The notes under the pieces: generated by a model
Databases searched by the model: none
What the model saw: the letters and a program-made list of their open reading frames with translations, nothing else
What the model was told of the DNA's origin: nothing
Translations under genes and position numbers: made by a program
Part shown: positions 1 through 8,907 of the stretch, piece after piece
Numbering within the stretch: the stretch's first letter is position 1
Layout of the letters: every line of letters starts with the position of its first letter
Source of the DNA: Hymenobacter sp. GOD-10R
Lineage (GTDB): Bacteria > Bacteroidota > Bacteroidia > Cytophagales > Hymenobacteraceae
DNA: 64,000 nt
Assembly (NCBI RefSeq): GCF_035609205.1
Contig: NZ_CP141184.1
Location: 2,012,501-2,076,500, forward strand
Reading direction: 5' to 3'

Positions 1-1348
1 GCTGCACACGCGTTACTTTGTACGCTTCATCCAGCAACTCTAGGTCGCGGGCTTGAGTGGCGGGGTTGCAGCTCACGTATACGATGCGTGGGGCACGCAT
101 TTCGAGCAGGCGCTGCACCACGTCCACGTGCATGCCGGCGCGAGGCGGGTCGGTGATGACAACGTCGGGGCGGCCGTGCTCGGTGATGAACTCGGCCGAC
201 AGCACATCCTTCATGTCGCCGGCGTGGAATTCGGTGTTGGTGACGTTGTTGATTTCGGAGTTTACGCGTGCGTCGGCAACAGCTTGCGCCACGTACTCTA
301 CGCCGACTACGTGCCTAGCTTGGCGGGCCACGAAATTGGCGATAGTACCAGCACCGGTGTAAAGGTCATACACGAGCTCATTGCCGGTGAGGCCAGCAAA
401 GTCACGGGCAATTTTGTAGAGACCGTAAGCGCCTTCCGAGTTGGTCTGGTAGAACGACTTTGGCCCGACGCGGAAGCGTAGCCCTTCCATTTCCTCGTGG
501 ATGTAGGGCTCGCCTTTGTAGCACACCACCTCCAAGTCATGAAAGGTTTCGTTGCCCTTGTCGTTGAGCACGTAGTTGAGTGAGGTGATCTGCGGAAACT
601 TCTCGTAGATATAATCGAGCAGCGGCTCAATGGCTTGGTGCTGGCGGTAGCACTGCAAAATCACCATCAGGTCACCAGTGTTGGCGGTGCGGATAATTAG
701 GTTGCGCAGCAATCCCGTTTGCTTCACCAAGTTGCCGAAGCGCAACTCATGCTCGCGGGCGTACTCACGGATAGCTAGCCGAATAGCGTTGCTAGGTTCT
801 GGCTGCAACCAGCAGTGTTCAATGTCAATGATCTTATCGAAGCGGGAAGGCGTGTGGAAACCCAGCACGCGACGGTCGTACTCCTGCGTCTCGTCTTGGA
901 TCTGCTCGGCCGTCAGCCAGCCCATGAAGCTGAATGTGTATTCGAGCTTGTTGCGATAATAGGTCAGCGCGGGCGAGTGTTTGATAGGCAACACCTCAGG
1001 AAGCGCTACTTTGCCAATACGCTCCAGCGTATCTTCCACCTGCTGCTGCTTGTAGTGCAGCTGAGTATCGTAGCCGATATGCTGCCACTTGCAGCCGCCG
1101 CACACGCCAAAGTGTTGGCAGAATGGCTGCACGCGCAGCTCGGAGTACTTATGGAAGTGTGTAGGTACAGCTTCCAGAAAGCTCTTCTTGGATTTAGTAA
1201 TACGTAGGTCAACTACGTCGCCGGGGGCAACGCCCGTCACGAAGATGACCATATTGTTGTGGCGCACGAGGCACTTGCCCTCGGCTACCATGTCGGTAAT
1301 TTCGACTTCGCGGAGTGCCTCCGCCGGGATTTTTGATGCTTTGCTCAC
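1..1348 (-). CDS. rlmD: 23S rRNA (uracil-5-)-methyltransferase RlmD/RumA family, partial at 3' end
   Basis: SAM-dependent methyltransferase expected to make 5-methyluridine in 23S rRNA. The reading frame runs off the left edge of the window, so roughly the last 15 residues are missing. From a GTG at 1348 the product begins MSKASKIPAEAL and continues with a TRAM-like stretch (EITDMVAEGKCLVR). Next comes a cysteine cluster of C-x5-C-x2-C form (CQHFGVCGGC), which in this family holds a 4Fe-4S cluster. Near the C-terminus, YVSCNPATQARDLELL contains the catalytic SCNPAT motif of the RumA/TrmA family. No ATG lies close by, so GTG is the best start. A TAnnTTTG-like box (1354-1361) sits only five bases before it, which would leave almost no leader if used. 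RlmD versus another uracil-methyltransferase paralogue cannot be settled here. Confidence 0.9.
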   Translation of the reverse strand, partial: MSKASKIPAEALREVEITDMVAEGKCLVRHNNMVIFVTGVAPGDVVDLRITKSKKSFLEAVPTHFHKYSELRVQPFCQHFGVCGGCKWQHIGYDTQLHYKQQQVEDTLERIGKVALPEVLPIKHSPALTYYRNKLEYTFSFMGWLTAEQIQDETQEYDRRVLGFHTPSRFDKIIDIEHCWLQPEPSNAIRLAIREYAREHELRFGNLVKQTGLLRNLIIRTANTGDLMVILQCYRQHQAIEPLLDYIYEKFPQITSLNYVLNDKGNETFHDLEVVCYKGEPYIHEEMEGLRFRVGPKSFYQTNSEGAYGLYKIARDFAGLTGNELVYDLYTGAGTIANFVARQARHVVGVEYVAQAVADARVNSEINNVTNTEFHAGDMKDVLSAEFITEHGRPDVVITDPPRAGMHVDVVQRLLEMRAPRIVYVSCNPATQARDLELLDEAYKVTRVQ

Positions 1349-1487
1349 GAGGACAAAGGTAACAACGATTTGCCTCACCCTAGGCCCCATTTCTGGCCTG
1401 CTTTCCCTGGAAAAGCGCTGCATCTTCTGCGTGCACACTGCATCCTTTGCGGGCAACGACGTCTGTCTAGCCAAAAAGGGCATCCAC

Positions 1488-1521
1488 AAAAAAAGCCTCC
1501 CACTTACGCAGGAGGCCTTTC
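1488..1521 (-). terminator. Rho-independent terminator of the type B sorting-domain gene
   Basis: On the minus strand a stem GCCTCC/GGAGGC with loop TGCGTAAGT is followed by a run of seven T. It lies just after the stop codon at 1534 and ends that transcript before the methyltransferase gene. Confidence 0.75.
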
Positions 1522-1533
1522 AAAGCTAGGTTC

Positions 1534-4500
1534 TTACTTCACAATCTCAAACCAGCCCTTCTTCTTCGTGCCGTTGGCTAGCTTGAAGATGTAGTAGTAC
1601 ACACCAGCCGAAGTTCCTTCGCCGCCCCAAGTGTTGCGGTAGTTGGCGGTATTATAGATTTCCTTGCCCCACCGGTTGAAGATGGTGAATGTGTTGCCGG
1701 GGTACAGCTGCACGTTGTCGATGTACACCACGTCGTTGAGCCCGTCGCCGTTGGGGGTAATGATGTTGTAGAAAGCCAATGGGTTTTCAAAGTCAACGCA
1801 CGCTTCGTTCGATAAGGAAGGAGCTAGGTTCGACGCCGACGAAACCGCCCGAATACGGAAGCATTGGTTGAAGCCTTGGGCGCCGGTAGTTAGTTCCTGC
1901 GTGTACTGGGTGGCAGTCGTCGCCGGTACAGTCTGAACAAGCTCTTCGGTGCCACCATCTGCGCGGCGGTAGATGGCATACTGCGTGATGGTAAGACCTA
2001 GGTAAGAGTTCCAGCGTAGCGTCACCCGACCTTCGTCCCGGCCGCCTCGGCCCTGGGTGGCTACCGCTTCGAGGCGTACGGTGGTGTGCTCGGTGCTGCT
2101 CAGCACGGTGCCGCATGCGTTGGTGAGTTGCACTTGATACTGGTAGGCGCGGGCATCCGCGTCGGCGCTGGCGTCGGCGAAGGTGGTGACGGTATTGGCC
2201 ACGTTGCCCACGTTCGTGTAAGCGCCCGTGCTGCCCGCGTCGCGCCGCAAGATGTTGATGCGGTTGCCATTGCCGGCGTTGCTACTAGCAGCTAGGTTCA
2301 GGTTGATTTTGGTGTCGCTCTGCGCATCTACGGAAGCTAGCTGCAAAGCTAGGCTCACGTTGTCGGGGCTAACGGTGAGCGTATTGGGGGCACTGTTGCA
2401 GCCGAAGCTGGAGGTTTCGGTTACGCTAACTGTTTTCGCCGCCGTGCCTGCGGTAAAGTTCACCACTACGTTGTTCGTGCCTTGCCCGCTTACAACGGTA
2501 CCGCCCGCTACTGCCCACTGGAAAGTGGAGCTAGTGAGGCCGGTTACGGAGTAGCGCAGTCCATTCAGATTTTCCGGGCACACGTTGCGCGGGCCGCTAA
2601 TCGTCACTGGTGCTGGTGTCGGATCAACGATGAACTGCTTCGTATAGATCGGGCCAGCGCAGCCGCTGGTGTTCGTTTCGCGCGCCGTGAGGGTGTAGGT
2701 GCCCGCAGCGGGCGTGGTAAAGGTGGCCGTGCTGGTCGTGCTAGTCAGAGCCGTGCCATTCAGCGTAAATTGATATCTGGAGTTGGCAGCGCCGGGCAGT
2801 AGGAAGCTGATGTTTCCGCTGCTTGCGCACACCCGATCCGGGCCACTGATAGCTAGGTTGGCTAGCGGCGAAGGCAGCACGTTCACATATAAAGTGTCGG
2901 ACTGGCCTAGGCACCGGATAGCGGCACTAGGGTTGCTAGTTTCGGTCACCACGATTTTGCCGACGCCTACCCGATTCCAGCGCACTTGTACCGACGATTG
3001 GTTGGTGCTCACCTGGGTACCCCCAATGACTTGCCACGCGTACACGGAGCCATTGGTGTAAAGCGTCTGATACGTGTAGGGACCATCAGCCTGGCACACG
3101 CTAAGCGGACCCGTTGGCCTAGCCGTCGCTAGCTGCTGGTTGATGCGCACGGGCAACGTAATCGTATCGGAGGAGCAGCTGAACGAGTTCAGGGTGAAGG
3201 CACGTACGCTGGCATTGGCGTTCGTATCACCCCAGTTGACGGTGATGCTGTTAGTACCTTGTCCGCTGGCGATGGTGCCACCACTCACCACCCACTGATA
3301 CGCTGCGCTCCGTGGATTCCGGATGCTATACGTCACGCCTTGCACCGTCGGACACACGGAAGCGGTGCCGTTGATGCTATCAGTTGCAGGCCGTGGATTT
3401 ACGGTAATACGCACAGTGCTGGTCGCGGTGCAGCCACCAACGGCCGTAGCAGTCAGCGTATAGGTCAAGGTAAGGGGGCTAGCTGTTGTATTGACGGCCA
3501 TAAGCAAAGGCTGTGCATCCGTGGGGCTACTCAGGTTGGCAATGGGGCTCCATTGGTAGCTCAAACCTGGTAGCGCGGGGGTACCTAGTCTAATCCGTTT
3601 GTCAGCGCACAAGGTAGCGTCAGGACCAGCGTTGGCCACGGCAGCAGCGTTCACCGTCACCACCACCTGCCGCGTGCCCGTACATTGGCCATTGGTGGAA
3701 GTCACCGTATAGGTGGTGGTTTGGGTTGGGCTAACGGTAATAGAGGCGCCGCTAAACGTCTGACCACCGCCCGTCCAGGTATAGTTTTGCCCACCCGCAA
3801 CGGTTAACGTTGTGGCACTGCCTAAACATATAGCTGCTGCGCTAGGGGTAACAGTCAGCTCAACCGGCCGCACGTCTACCGTCCGCGAAACGGAGTCGGA
3901 AAGGCAGCCCTGCGCCGAAAGGCCGCGGACGGTAATGCGGCCTGTGCCTAGGGCATTCCAGCGCACCTGCACGGTGTTGCCGGTGCTAGGGCCCTGTATC
4001 GCGCCGCCATACACACGCCACTGATATGTATTAGCGGAGGTACTCCCCGTCGTGTACGTGTAGACCGCGCTCCGATCACAGATGGTATTATCGCCGGCTA
4101 GGCTGGTCGGGCTTGCCGCTTTCACAACCGTAATCTGAAACACCTCGGATACGCTCTTCGCCCCGCAGGTCACGTCGGTAGCTGTCACCACTACGTCGTA
4201 GGGTGCTAGGCGGGCGTTGCCGCATTTGGAGTTAAAGACAAACTGACCGTTGACGCTGCCGCCCGTTCCGGTTATGGATACCGTACCCGTCACATTGCCC
4301 GCTTGCACAACGCCGGGCTGCCCGGCAAAACTCGCATCGAAGCCCCCCGCGCCGTCCAGCAAGACGCTGTTCACGCGCAACGTAATCGGATTGCCATCGG
4401 CATCGGTGGAGGCTAGGTTGAAGTTGGCCGATTGTCCTTCTTCAATAGTGATGGAGCGAGTAGCTAGGGTTGGTGCTGTGAACTTGGGGCTCTGGTTGGG

Positions 4501-5505
4501 CTGGCATTGCCTTGATACCAGCTGGACCTCGCGGCGCGTGGAGCCGATCAGTACTTCGAGTCCGTTGATGGTACGATACTCTTTCACTTCTACAGCCACC
4601 ACGAAGCGCCCGATGAGCGCCGCCTGGTAGCGGCTCAGCCCCGTGCTGGCGTTCAGCGAAGCGAAGTTACCCGCGCCAGCCCCGAAGGGCGTGGTGGCAC
4701 TATAGCCGGCATTGTACGTGACGGTATTAGGCAGCGAAAAAGTCGTGGGCGAACCTAGGGTACCGCTGTAAGGCGTGCTGAAGGAGTAAATCAGCCGGTC
4801 GCCGTCGGGGTCAACAGCGTTATTCAGGAGAAGACTGGTGTCGCCCTGGCAGATAACCACCACGGCCGTGTCAGAGAAAGTAGGGGAGGAGTTGGGCAGC
4901 AGGGGAGGCGCCATCTCCACGTAGATGGTCTGGTTTTGCTGGTCGGGGTTCCGTAGGTTGGCAATATCAGCGTTGCGGGTGCCGTCGCTATACACGGCGT
5001 AGTACCCCTGAAAAGACAGCGGCAAATCAATATCCGCTTCGTAGCGGCACAGGCGTACTTTGGGTTGAACGCTGCCCGAAGTAGTGCAGCCGCCGGGGGT
5101 GGGTGGCGTAATGGAAGGATTTGCAACTCGTGGCAGCCGGAAAGTACCGTTCGGTTGCGGTTCATTCTGGGTAATACTTGAGCCACAACCCGTTTGCACC
5201 GACGTGTACACGGGGTTGCCCTGCCCACTATTGATGCGGTTGCCCGAGGCTTTGTCGTAGAGACTAATAAAAATGTTGCTTCGCCCGTCGGGTACGTTAG
5301 AGAGGTTTGTGCCCGGTGTACAATCCGAGTTGATATAAATAAGAGCCGTAACCCGGTACCGGTAAAGCGTATTATTAGCTGGGCTAACACCTAGGTAGCG
5401 GTAACTAATGTCACCTCCGATAAGGTGAGACGCAGCAGCGGGCACTACCTGCGCAATAAGTAAGACCAACCACGCTAAGAGGCTGCGCAGTAGAGATTTT
5501 TGCAT
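1534..5505 (-). CDS. Large secreted protein with PKD-like repeats and T9SS type B (gliding-motility-associated) C-terminal sorting domain
   Basis: Surface or secreted adhesin-like protein, about 1,323 residues from the start chosen here. A signal peptide (MQKSLLRSLLAWLVLLIAQV, then PAAASH) begins at 5505. The frame stays open to 5574, but that longer start would put an extra charged segment before the signal peptide and sit only 8 bp from the upstream stop, so 5505 is preferred. The middle holds several Ig/PKD-like repeats with a recurring pattern (YQWRVYGG, YQWVVSGG, YAWQVIGG, FQWAVAGG, each followed by G-x-NxVxVxW), then a fibronectin-like region. The last 85 residues (FYNIITPNGDGLNDV ... 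FNRWGKEIY ... GVYYYIFKLANG ... KGWFEIVK) are the type B sorting domain recognised by the type IX secretion system. The ligand is unknown. Probably co-transcribed with the type A protein upstream. Confidence 0.9.
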   Translation of the reverse strand: MQKSLLRSLLAWLVLLIAQVVPAAASHLIGGDISYRYLGVSPANNTLYRYRVTALIYINSDCTPGTNLSNVPDGRSNIFISLYDKASGNRINSGQGNPVYTSVQTGCGSSITQNEPQPNGTFRLPRVANPSITPPTPGGCTTSGSVQPKVRLCRYEADIDLPLSFQGYYAVYSDGTRNADIANLRNPDQQNQTIYVEMAPPLLPNSSPTFSDTAVVVICQGDTSLLLNNAVDPDGDRLIYSFSTPYSGTLGSPTTFSLPNTVTYNAGYSATTPFGAGAGNFASLNASTGLSRYQAALIGRFVVAVEVKEYRTINGLEVLIGSTRREVQLVSRQCQPNQSPKFTAPTLATRSITIEEGQSANFNLASTDADGNPITLRVNSVLLDGAGGFDASFAGQPGVVQAGNVTGTVSITGTGGSVNGQFVFNSKCGNARLAPYDVVVTATDVTCGAKSVSEVFQITVVKAASPTSLAGDNTICDRSAVYTYTTGSTSANTYQWRVYGGAIQGPSTGNTVQVRWNALGTGRITVRGLSAQGCLSDSVSRTVDVRPVELTVTPSAAAICLGSATTLTVAGGQNYTWTGGGQTFSGASITVSPTQTTTYTVTSTNGQCTGTRQVVVTVNAAAVANAGPDATLCADKRIRLGTPALPGLSYQWSPIANLSSPTDAQPLLMAVNTTASPLTLTYTLTATAVGGCTATSTVRITVNPRPATDSINGTASVCPTVQGVTYSIRNPRSAAYQWVVSGGTIASGQGTNSITVNWGDTNANASVRAFTLNSFSCSSDTITLPVRINQQLATARPTGPLSVCQADGPYTYQTLYTNGSVYAWQVIGGTQVSTNQSSVQVRWNRVGVGKIVVTETSNPSAAIRCLGQSDTLYVNVLPSPLANLAISGPDRVCASSGNISFLLPGAANSRYQFTLNGTALTSTTSTATFTTPAAGTYTLTARETNTSGCAGPIYTKQFIVDPTPAPVTISGPRNVCPENLNGLRYSVTGLTSSTFQWAVAGGTVVSGQGTNNVVVNFTAGTAAKTVSVTETSSFGCNSAPNTLTVSPDNVSLALQLASVDAQSDTKINLNLAASSNAGNGNRINILRRDAGSTGAYTNVGNVANTVTTFADASADADARAYQYQVQLTNACGTVLSSTEHTTVRLEAVATQGRGGRDEGRVTLRWNSYLGLTITQYAIYRRADGGTEELVQTVPATTATQYTQELTTGAQGFNQCFRIRAVSSASNLAPSLSNEACVDFENPLAFYNIITPNGDGLNDVVYIDNVQLYPGNTFTIFNRWGKEIYNTANYRNTWGGEGTSAGVYYYIFKLANGTKKKGWFEIVK

Positions 5506-5582
5506 AGAAATAGGCAAATGAGAAGCTAAAGCAAGCGCAGACCACATCAGCAGAATGGATCCACGCTTAAGCAAAAAGGGGA

Positions 5583-7811
5583 TTAATCACGAATCACGCG
5601 GCGCACGGCCGTGTGCCCGCTACGGTCTCGCAAGTGGACCAAGTAAAGCCCACGCGGCAACGCAGAAAGATCAAGGTCTGCGTCGTTGGCGGGGGTGAGG
5701 CGAAGGGTCGTGCTGAGCACGCGGGCACCTAGCACATTCTCCACGGTGGTGGTGTATAGACCGGCCGCGCCCGCATCGGCTAGGTGCAAGTGCAGTATAC
5801 CGTCGGTGCTCGGGTTAGGGAAGACAGTAAGAGCGGGCAGGCTGCTAGCTTCTGTCGTAGCAGTAGGAGTGCTTACGATCAACGTGTAATCTTCCGTCTC
5901 CGAATTGGCCTGGTTGACTAAGCAAGCATTCGGCGTATTAGTGTTCAGCCGCGCCACTACGCGCATGCGTATCAGGCTGCTGGTCAGATTCGGTACCGTC
6001 AGCGTTCCGCTGAATGTCCCCGTCGTGCTAACGTCCGCAAGGCGCTCGGAGATATCAAAGGTGCCATCCTGATTCCAGTCGATCCACACCGAAGTAGTAT
6101 GAAAATTGGTCAAGTTGGTAGCAATTGTTAGCGTATAACTCTGGTTGCGAACCAACGTAATAGGGCGGTTGATGTAGTTTCCATACCCGCCGGCGTCAGC
6201 GCCCGAAATACTAGTGAAAGGCGTCGGGAGAGTAGCCCCCGTCAGGCCCACGCTGGTAATCCAAAATGCCGTGCCTGTGCCGTTGGAAGGACAATACGAC
6301 AAGCAGGGAACGGTTAGCACTATGTAATTAGCAGCCTGTAACGTATTGGTGCCGTAAGCATTTGTAGCCTTCAACGACACTGTGTAGCTGCCCGAGGCGG
6401 CGTACGTGTGCGTCGGATTCTGCTGGGTACTGGTGGTACCGTCGCCGAAACTCCATAGCCAAGAGGTCGGTATGTTCTGGCTCTGGTCGGTAAACTGTAC
6501 GGGGTTTTGGCAACCACCGAGCACGTAGTTGGAGTTGAACGCAGCTACCGGTGGTTGGGTATTCGGTAGGATCGTAACGGTGTAGTCTTCTGCCTGCCCG
6601 TATTTTAAATTGGTGCAAGGGCCGAAGTTGGCGTTCACATAATCCGACGATACGCGCAGGCGCAATGGCTGATTCTTGACCGCCGTGCCCGGTATCGTGT
6701 ATGAGCCCGTTGGATTTGAGCGGTTGAGGGCCTGGAAGATCAGCTCCGTGGTCGGGTCGAAGGTGCCATCATTATTTAGGTCTAGCCATACGCGGGTGTC
6801 CTGCGGATTGCCAGTGCCCGTCGTAATGCTGAGCGGATACGCCTGCCCTTCCGTAAGCTGCACCTTGCCCGAGCAGGTAAAGTCCTCGTAGCTAGCTTGT
6901 CCGCCGGCTGAGGTTTTGGTCAGTGTCCCTAGAGTAAACTGTGTGATGCCGTAGTTGCAGCAGTAATCGGTGGTGATGGGCGTGCAGCTAGCCGCTTTAG
7001 GCAACACGTTGTCGTAAGAAATGTAGTTGCTCCGCGTACGGGTATTTGCGCCAATGGTATTGGTTGCCGTGAGCGTCACCGTGAACGTGCCCGGGGTGGT
7101 ATAGCAGTGCTGTGGATTCTGCTGGGTGCTGGTGGTGCCGTCGCCGAAGCTCCACAGCCAGGAAGTTGGCGCGTTGAGGCTCTGATCAGTGAACTGCACA
7201 CAACCCGAGCAGGTAAGTGGTTGAGCGGCGACAAATTCTGCAGCGGGAGCTAGAGTGTTTGCGCTCAGCGTTACGCTATAATCCTCGGTCTGTGAGTAGT
7301 CGGGCGTAGAGCACGGCGTGGGCACAGGCGAGGTGAAAAAGTCGGCGGCTATTCGTAGTCTCAAACGCGTGCCAACAACAGCAGTGCCGGGCACGGTAAT
7401 CGTGCCCGTATGCTTGCCCGTAGCGAGGTCACTATAAACCAGTTCCGACGTGGCATTGAAAACGCCATCATTGTTCAGGTCGATCCACGCTCGCACGTTC
7501 TCGCCAACAGCAGTATTGGTTTGAACGGTAAAAGGAACAGTGGTGCCTAGGGTCAGGTTGGTGTTCTGCGTGCAGGAATAATCCTTATAGCCATCCGTGA
7601 CGCCTGAGGTTGAGTTGTTGATTGTGCCCAGCGTCACGTTGAAAATTCCCATGCCATAGGGAAAGTTGGTGCTCGGAGCAGAGCCGGGCGTGCAGGTGCT
7701 CGTGGCAGCAGGGCACGTCTGCGCGTGGCTCAGGACAGGTAACACAGCTAGCAGCAATAGAAAAAAGGAATAAGCTGACGCACTGCGCCCAATGCGTAAA
7801 AATGAAAGCAT
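5583..7811 (-). CDS. Secreted GEVED/PKD-domain protein with T9SS type A sorting domain
   Basis: Protein of 742 residues with an N-terminal signal peptide (SAYSFFLLLLAVLPVLSHAQ). It contains three GEVED-type modules, recognisable by repeated VWLDLNNDGTFD/AWIDLNNDGVFN and QAEDYTVTI/QTEDYSVTL signatures. Interleaved are two PKD domains sharing an almost identical core, PTSWLWSFGDGTTSTQQNP (around residues 215-265 and 450-495). The C-terminal 80 residues (LTVFPNPSTDGILHLHL ... LSALPRGLYLVHL) are a type A sorting domain, so the protein should be exported by the Sec/T9SS route and attached to the surface or released. GEVED and PKD modules often accompany secreted enzymes or adhesins, but no catalytic domain is visible. 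The gene for the type B protein follows within 80 bp, suggesting one transcript. Confidence 0.9.
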   Translation of the reverse strand: MLSFLRIGRSASAYSFFLLLLAVLPVLSHAQTCPAATSTCTPGSAPSTNFPYGMGIFNVTLGTINNSTSGVTDGYKDYSCTQNTNLTLGTTVPFTVQTNTAVGENVRAWIDLNNDGVFNATSELVYSDLATGKHTGTITVPGTAVVGTRLRLRIAADFFTSPVPTPCSTPDYSQTEDYSVTLSANTLAPAAEFVAAQPLTCSGCVQFTDQSLNAPTSWLWSFGDGTTSTQQNPQHCYTTPGTFTVTLTATNTIGANTRTRSNYISYDNVLPKAASCTPITTDYCCNYGITQFTLGTLTKTSAGGQASYEDFTCSGKVQLTEGQAYPLSITTGTGNPQDTRVWLDLNNDGTFDPTTELIFQALNRSNPTGSYTIPGTAVKNQPLRLRVSSDYVNANFGPCTNLKYGQAEDYTVTILPNTQPPVAAFNSNYVLGGCQNPVQFTDQSQNIPTSWLWSFGDGTTSTQQNPTHTYAASGSYTVSLKATNAYGTNTLQAANYIVLTVPCLSYCPSNGTGTAFWITSVGLTGATLPTPFTSISGADAGGYGNYINRPITLVRNQSYTLTIATNLTNFHTTSVWIDWNQDGTFDISERLADVSTTGTFSGTLTVPNLTSSLIRMRVVARLNTNTPNACLVNQANSETEDYTLIVSTPTATTEASSLPALTVFPNPSTDGILHLHLADAGAAGLYTTTVENVLGARVLSTTLRLTPANDADLDLSALPRGLYLVHLRDRSGHTAVRRVIRD

Positions 7812-7944
7812 AGATATTGCCGTAGGTGTGTAGAAAAAGATTGCCTAAATGTACTGACTTAATTGTATACCCGAAGCGGTATATACTCCATTTAAGTACC
7901 TCGCCACGTGGAATCAAATTACTGATCTACGAGGGAAAAGCGGC

Positions 7945-7952
7945 TACTTTTG
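7945..7952 (+). promoter_or_regulatory. Candidate Bacteroidota -7 box for the SDR gene
   Basis: TACTTTTG matches TAnnTTTG exactly; a clear -33 TTG is not present at the usual distance. Predicted start of transcription is near 7957, which supports translation starting at 7994 rather than at upstream in-frame codons. Confidence 0.4.
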
Positions 7953-7993
7953 TTTGGAATAGGAAGAGCAGCTTTTTCTCCACGACTCCATAT

Positions 7994-8800
7994 ATGCAAG
8001 GGAAAGTAGTACTAATAACAGGCGGAACTTCGGGCATCGGCCGAGCAAGTGCCGTGGCCTTTGGGCAGGCCGGCGCGCAAATAGTTATCACGGGGCGGGA
8101 TGCCGCACGCCTGCGCGAAACGGCCCAGCAACTTACCACCCTAGGTATCCAACACCACACTGTGCGCGCCGATGTGGGCATCGTAGCCGACTCCGAGCGT
8201 GCCGTTGCCGAAACCATCGCCACCTTCGGTCGACTCGACGTGCTGATTAACAACGCCGGTATTTCCATGCGGGCGCTATTCCAGGATGCTGACCTCGACG
8301 TGATTCAGCGCCTTATGCAGACCAACTTTTTTGGGACGGTGTACACCACCAAGTTTGCGCTGCCCCATATTCAGGCTAGCAAAGGCTCTATTGTGGGCAT
8401 CTCCAGCATTGCTGGCTACCGAGGTTTGCCGGGGCGTACGGGCTACTCTGCTTCTAAATTCGCTATGAACGGCTTCTTGGAAGCACTACGCACCGAACTG
8501 TTGCCTCAAGGCGTGCACGTGCTAGTTGCCTGCCCTGGCTTCACGGCTTCCAATATCCGCCAAACGGCCCTCGCTGCGGATGGCTCCGCGCAAGGGGAGT
8601 CGCCGCGCGATGAAGGCCAAATGATGAGCAGCGAAGAAGTAGCCCAGCACCTGGTGAGTGCCGTACGCCAGCGCCGCCGCGACTTGGTGCTCACGAGCCA
8701 GGGGAAGCTGACTGTGTTCCTCAACAAACTACTTCCCGGTCTCACGGATAAATTAGTCTTAAATCACTTCCGCAAAGAGGAGAAAGACTTTAAAGTGTAG
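7994..8800 (+). CDS. SDR family NAD(P)-dependent oxidoreductase
   Basis: Short-chain dehydrogenase of 268 residues; the substrate is not predictable. The frame is open from 7826, but homology begins at MQGKVVLITGGTSGIG (ATG at 7994), and a -7 box lies between the two possible starts. The Rossmann cofactor motif TGGTSGIG is at residues 9-16, NNAG follows in LINNAGIS, a serine stands in GISSIAGYRG, and the catalytic Tyr151 and Lys155 lie in YSASK. The C-terminal region, with LTSQGKLTVFLNKLLPGLTD, resembles DltE/YqjQ-type SDRs of Bacteroidota. It is a single gene facing the TPR/SH3 gene, with a long hairpin between the two. Confidence 0.9.
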   Translation: MQGKVVLITGGTSGIGRASAVAFGQAGAQIVITGRDAARLRETAQQLTTLGIQHHTVRADVGIVADSERAVAETIATFGRLDVLINNAGISMRALFQDADLDVIQRLMQTNFFGTVYTTKFALPHIQASKGSIVGISSIAGYRGLPGRTGYSASKFAMNGFLEALRTELLPQGVHVLVACPGFTASNIRQTALAADGSAQGESPRDEGQMMSSEEVAQHLVSAVRQRRRDLVLTSQGKLTVFLNKLLPGLTDKLVLNHFRKEEKDFKV

Positions 8801-8803
8801 CTG

Positions 8804-8875
8804 CACCTAGCTCAACAAACGGCAACGGCCCCGAACCTTCACGTTCGGGGCCGTTGCCGTTTGTTGAGCTAGGTG
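8804..8875. terminator. Perfect 33+33 bp inverted repeat, probable bidirectional terminator
   Basis: The left arm (8804-8836, beginning CACCTAGCTCAACAAACGG) and right arm (8843-8875) are perfectly complementary around the 6-base loop CTTCAC. It lies between convergent genes ending at 8800 and 8908, so it should stop or protect both transcripts. There is no T-run on either side, and the stem is much longer than a typical intrinsic terminator. Confidence 0.6.
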
Positions 8876-8907
8876 ATACATCTAGTGCTATCAGCAGAGG
8901 CATGCCA

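Noticed and set aside
1354..1361. TAnnTTTG box five bases before the GTG of the methyltransferase gene, suggesting a leaderless mRNA
   Set aside because: No TTG at the -33 position, and short boxes of this kind occur by chance; not strong enough without 5'-end data.
2400..5000. Repeated Q-W-x-V-x-G-G coding units considered as a DNA repeat array or CRISPR
   Set aside because: Similarity is at protein level (PKD-like domains) and the DNA copies differ; spacing is hundreds of bases and there are no short identical repeats.
5505..5574. Longer N-terminus for the type B sorting-domain protein
   Set aside because: The added 23 residues precede a normal signal peptide and would begin 8 bp after the upstream stop; ATG 5505 is a better start.
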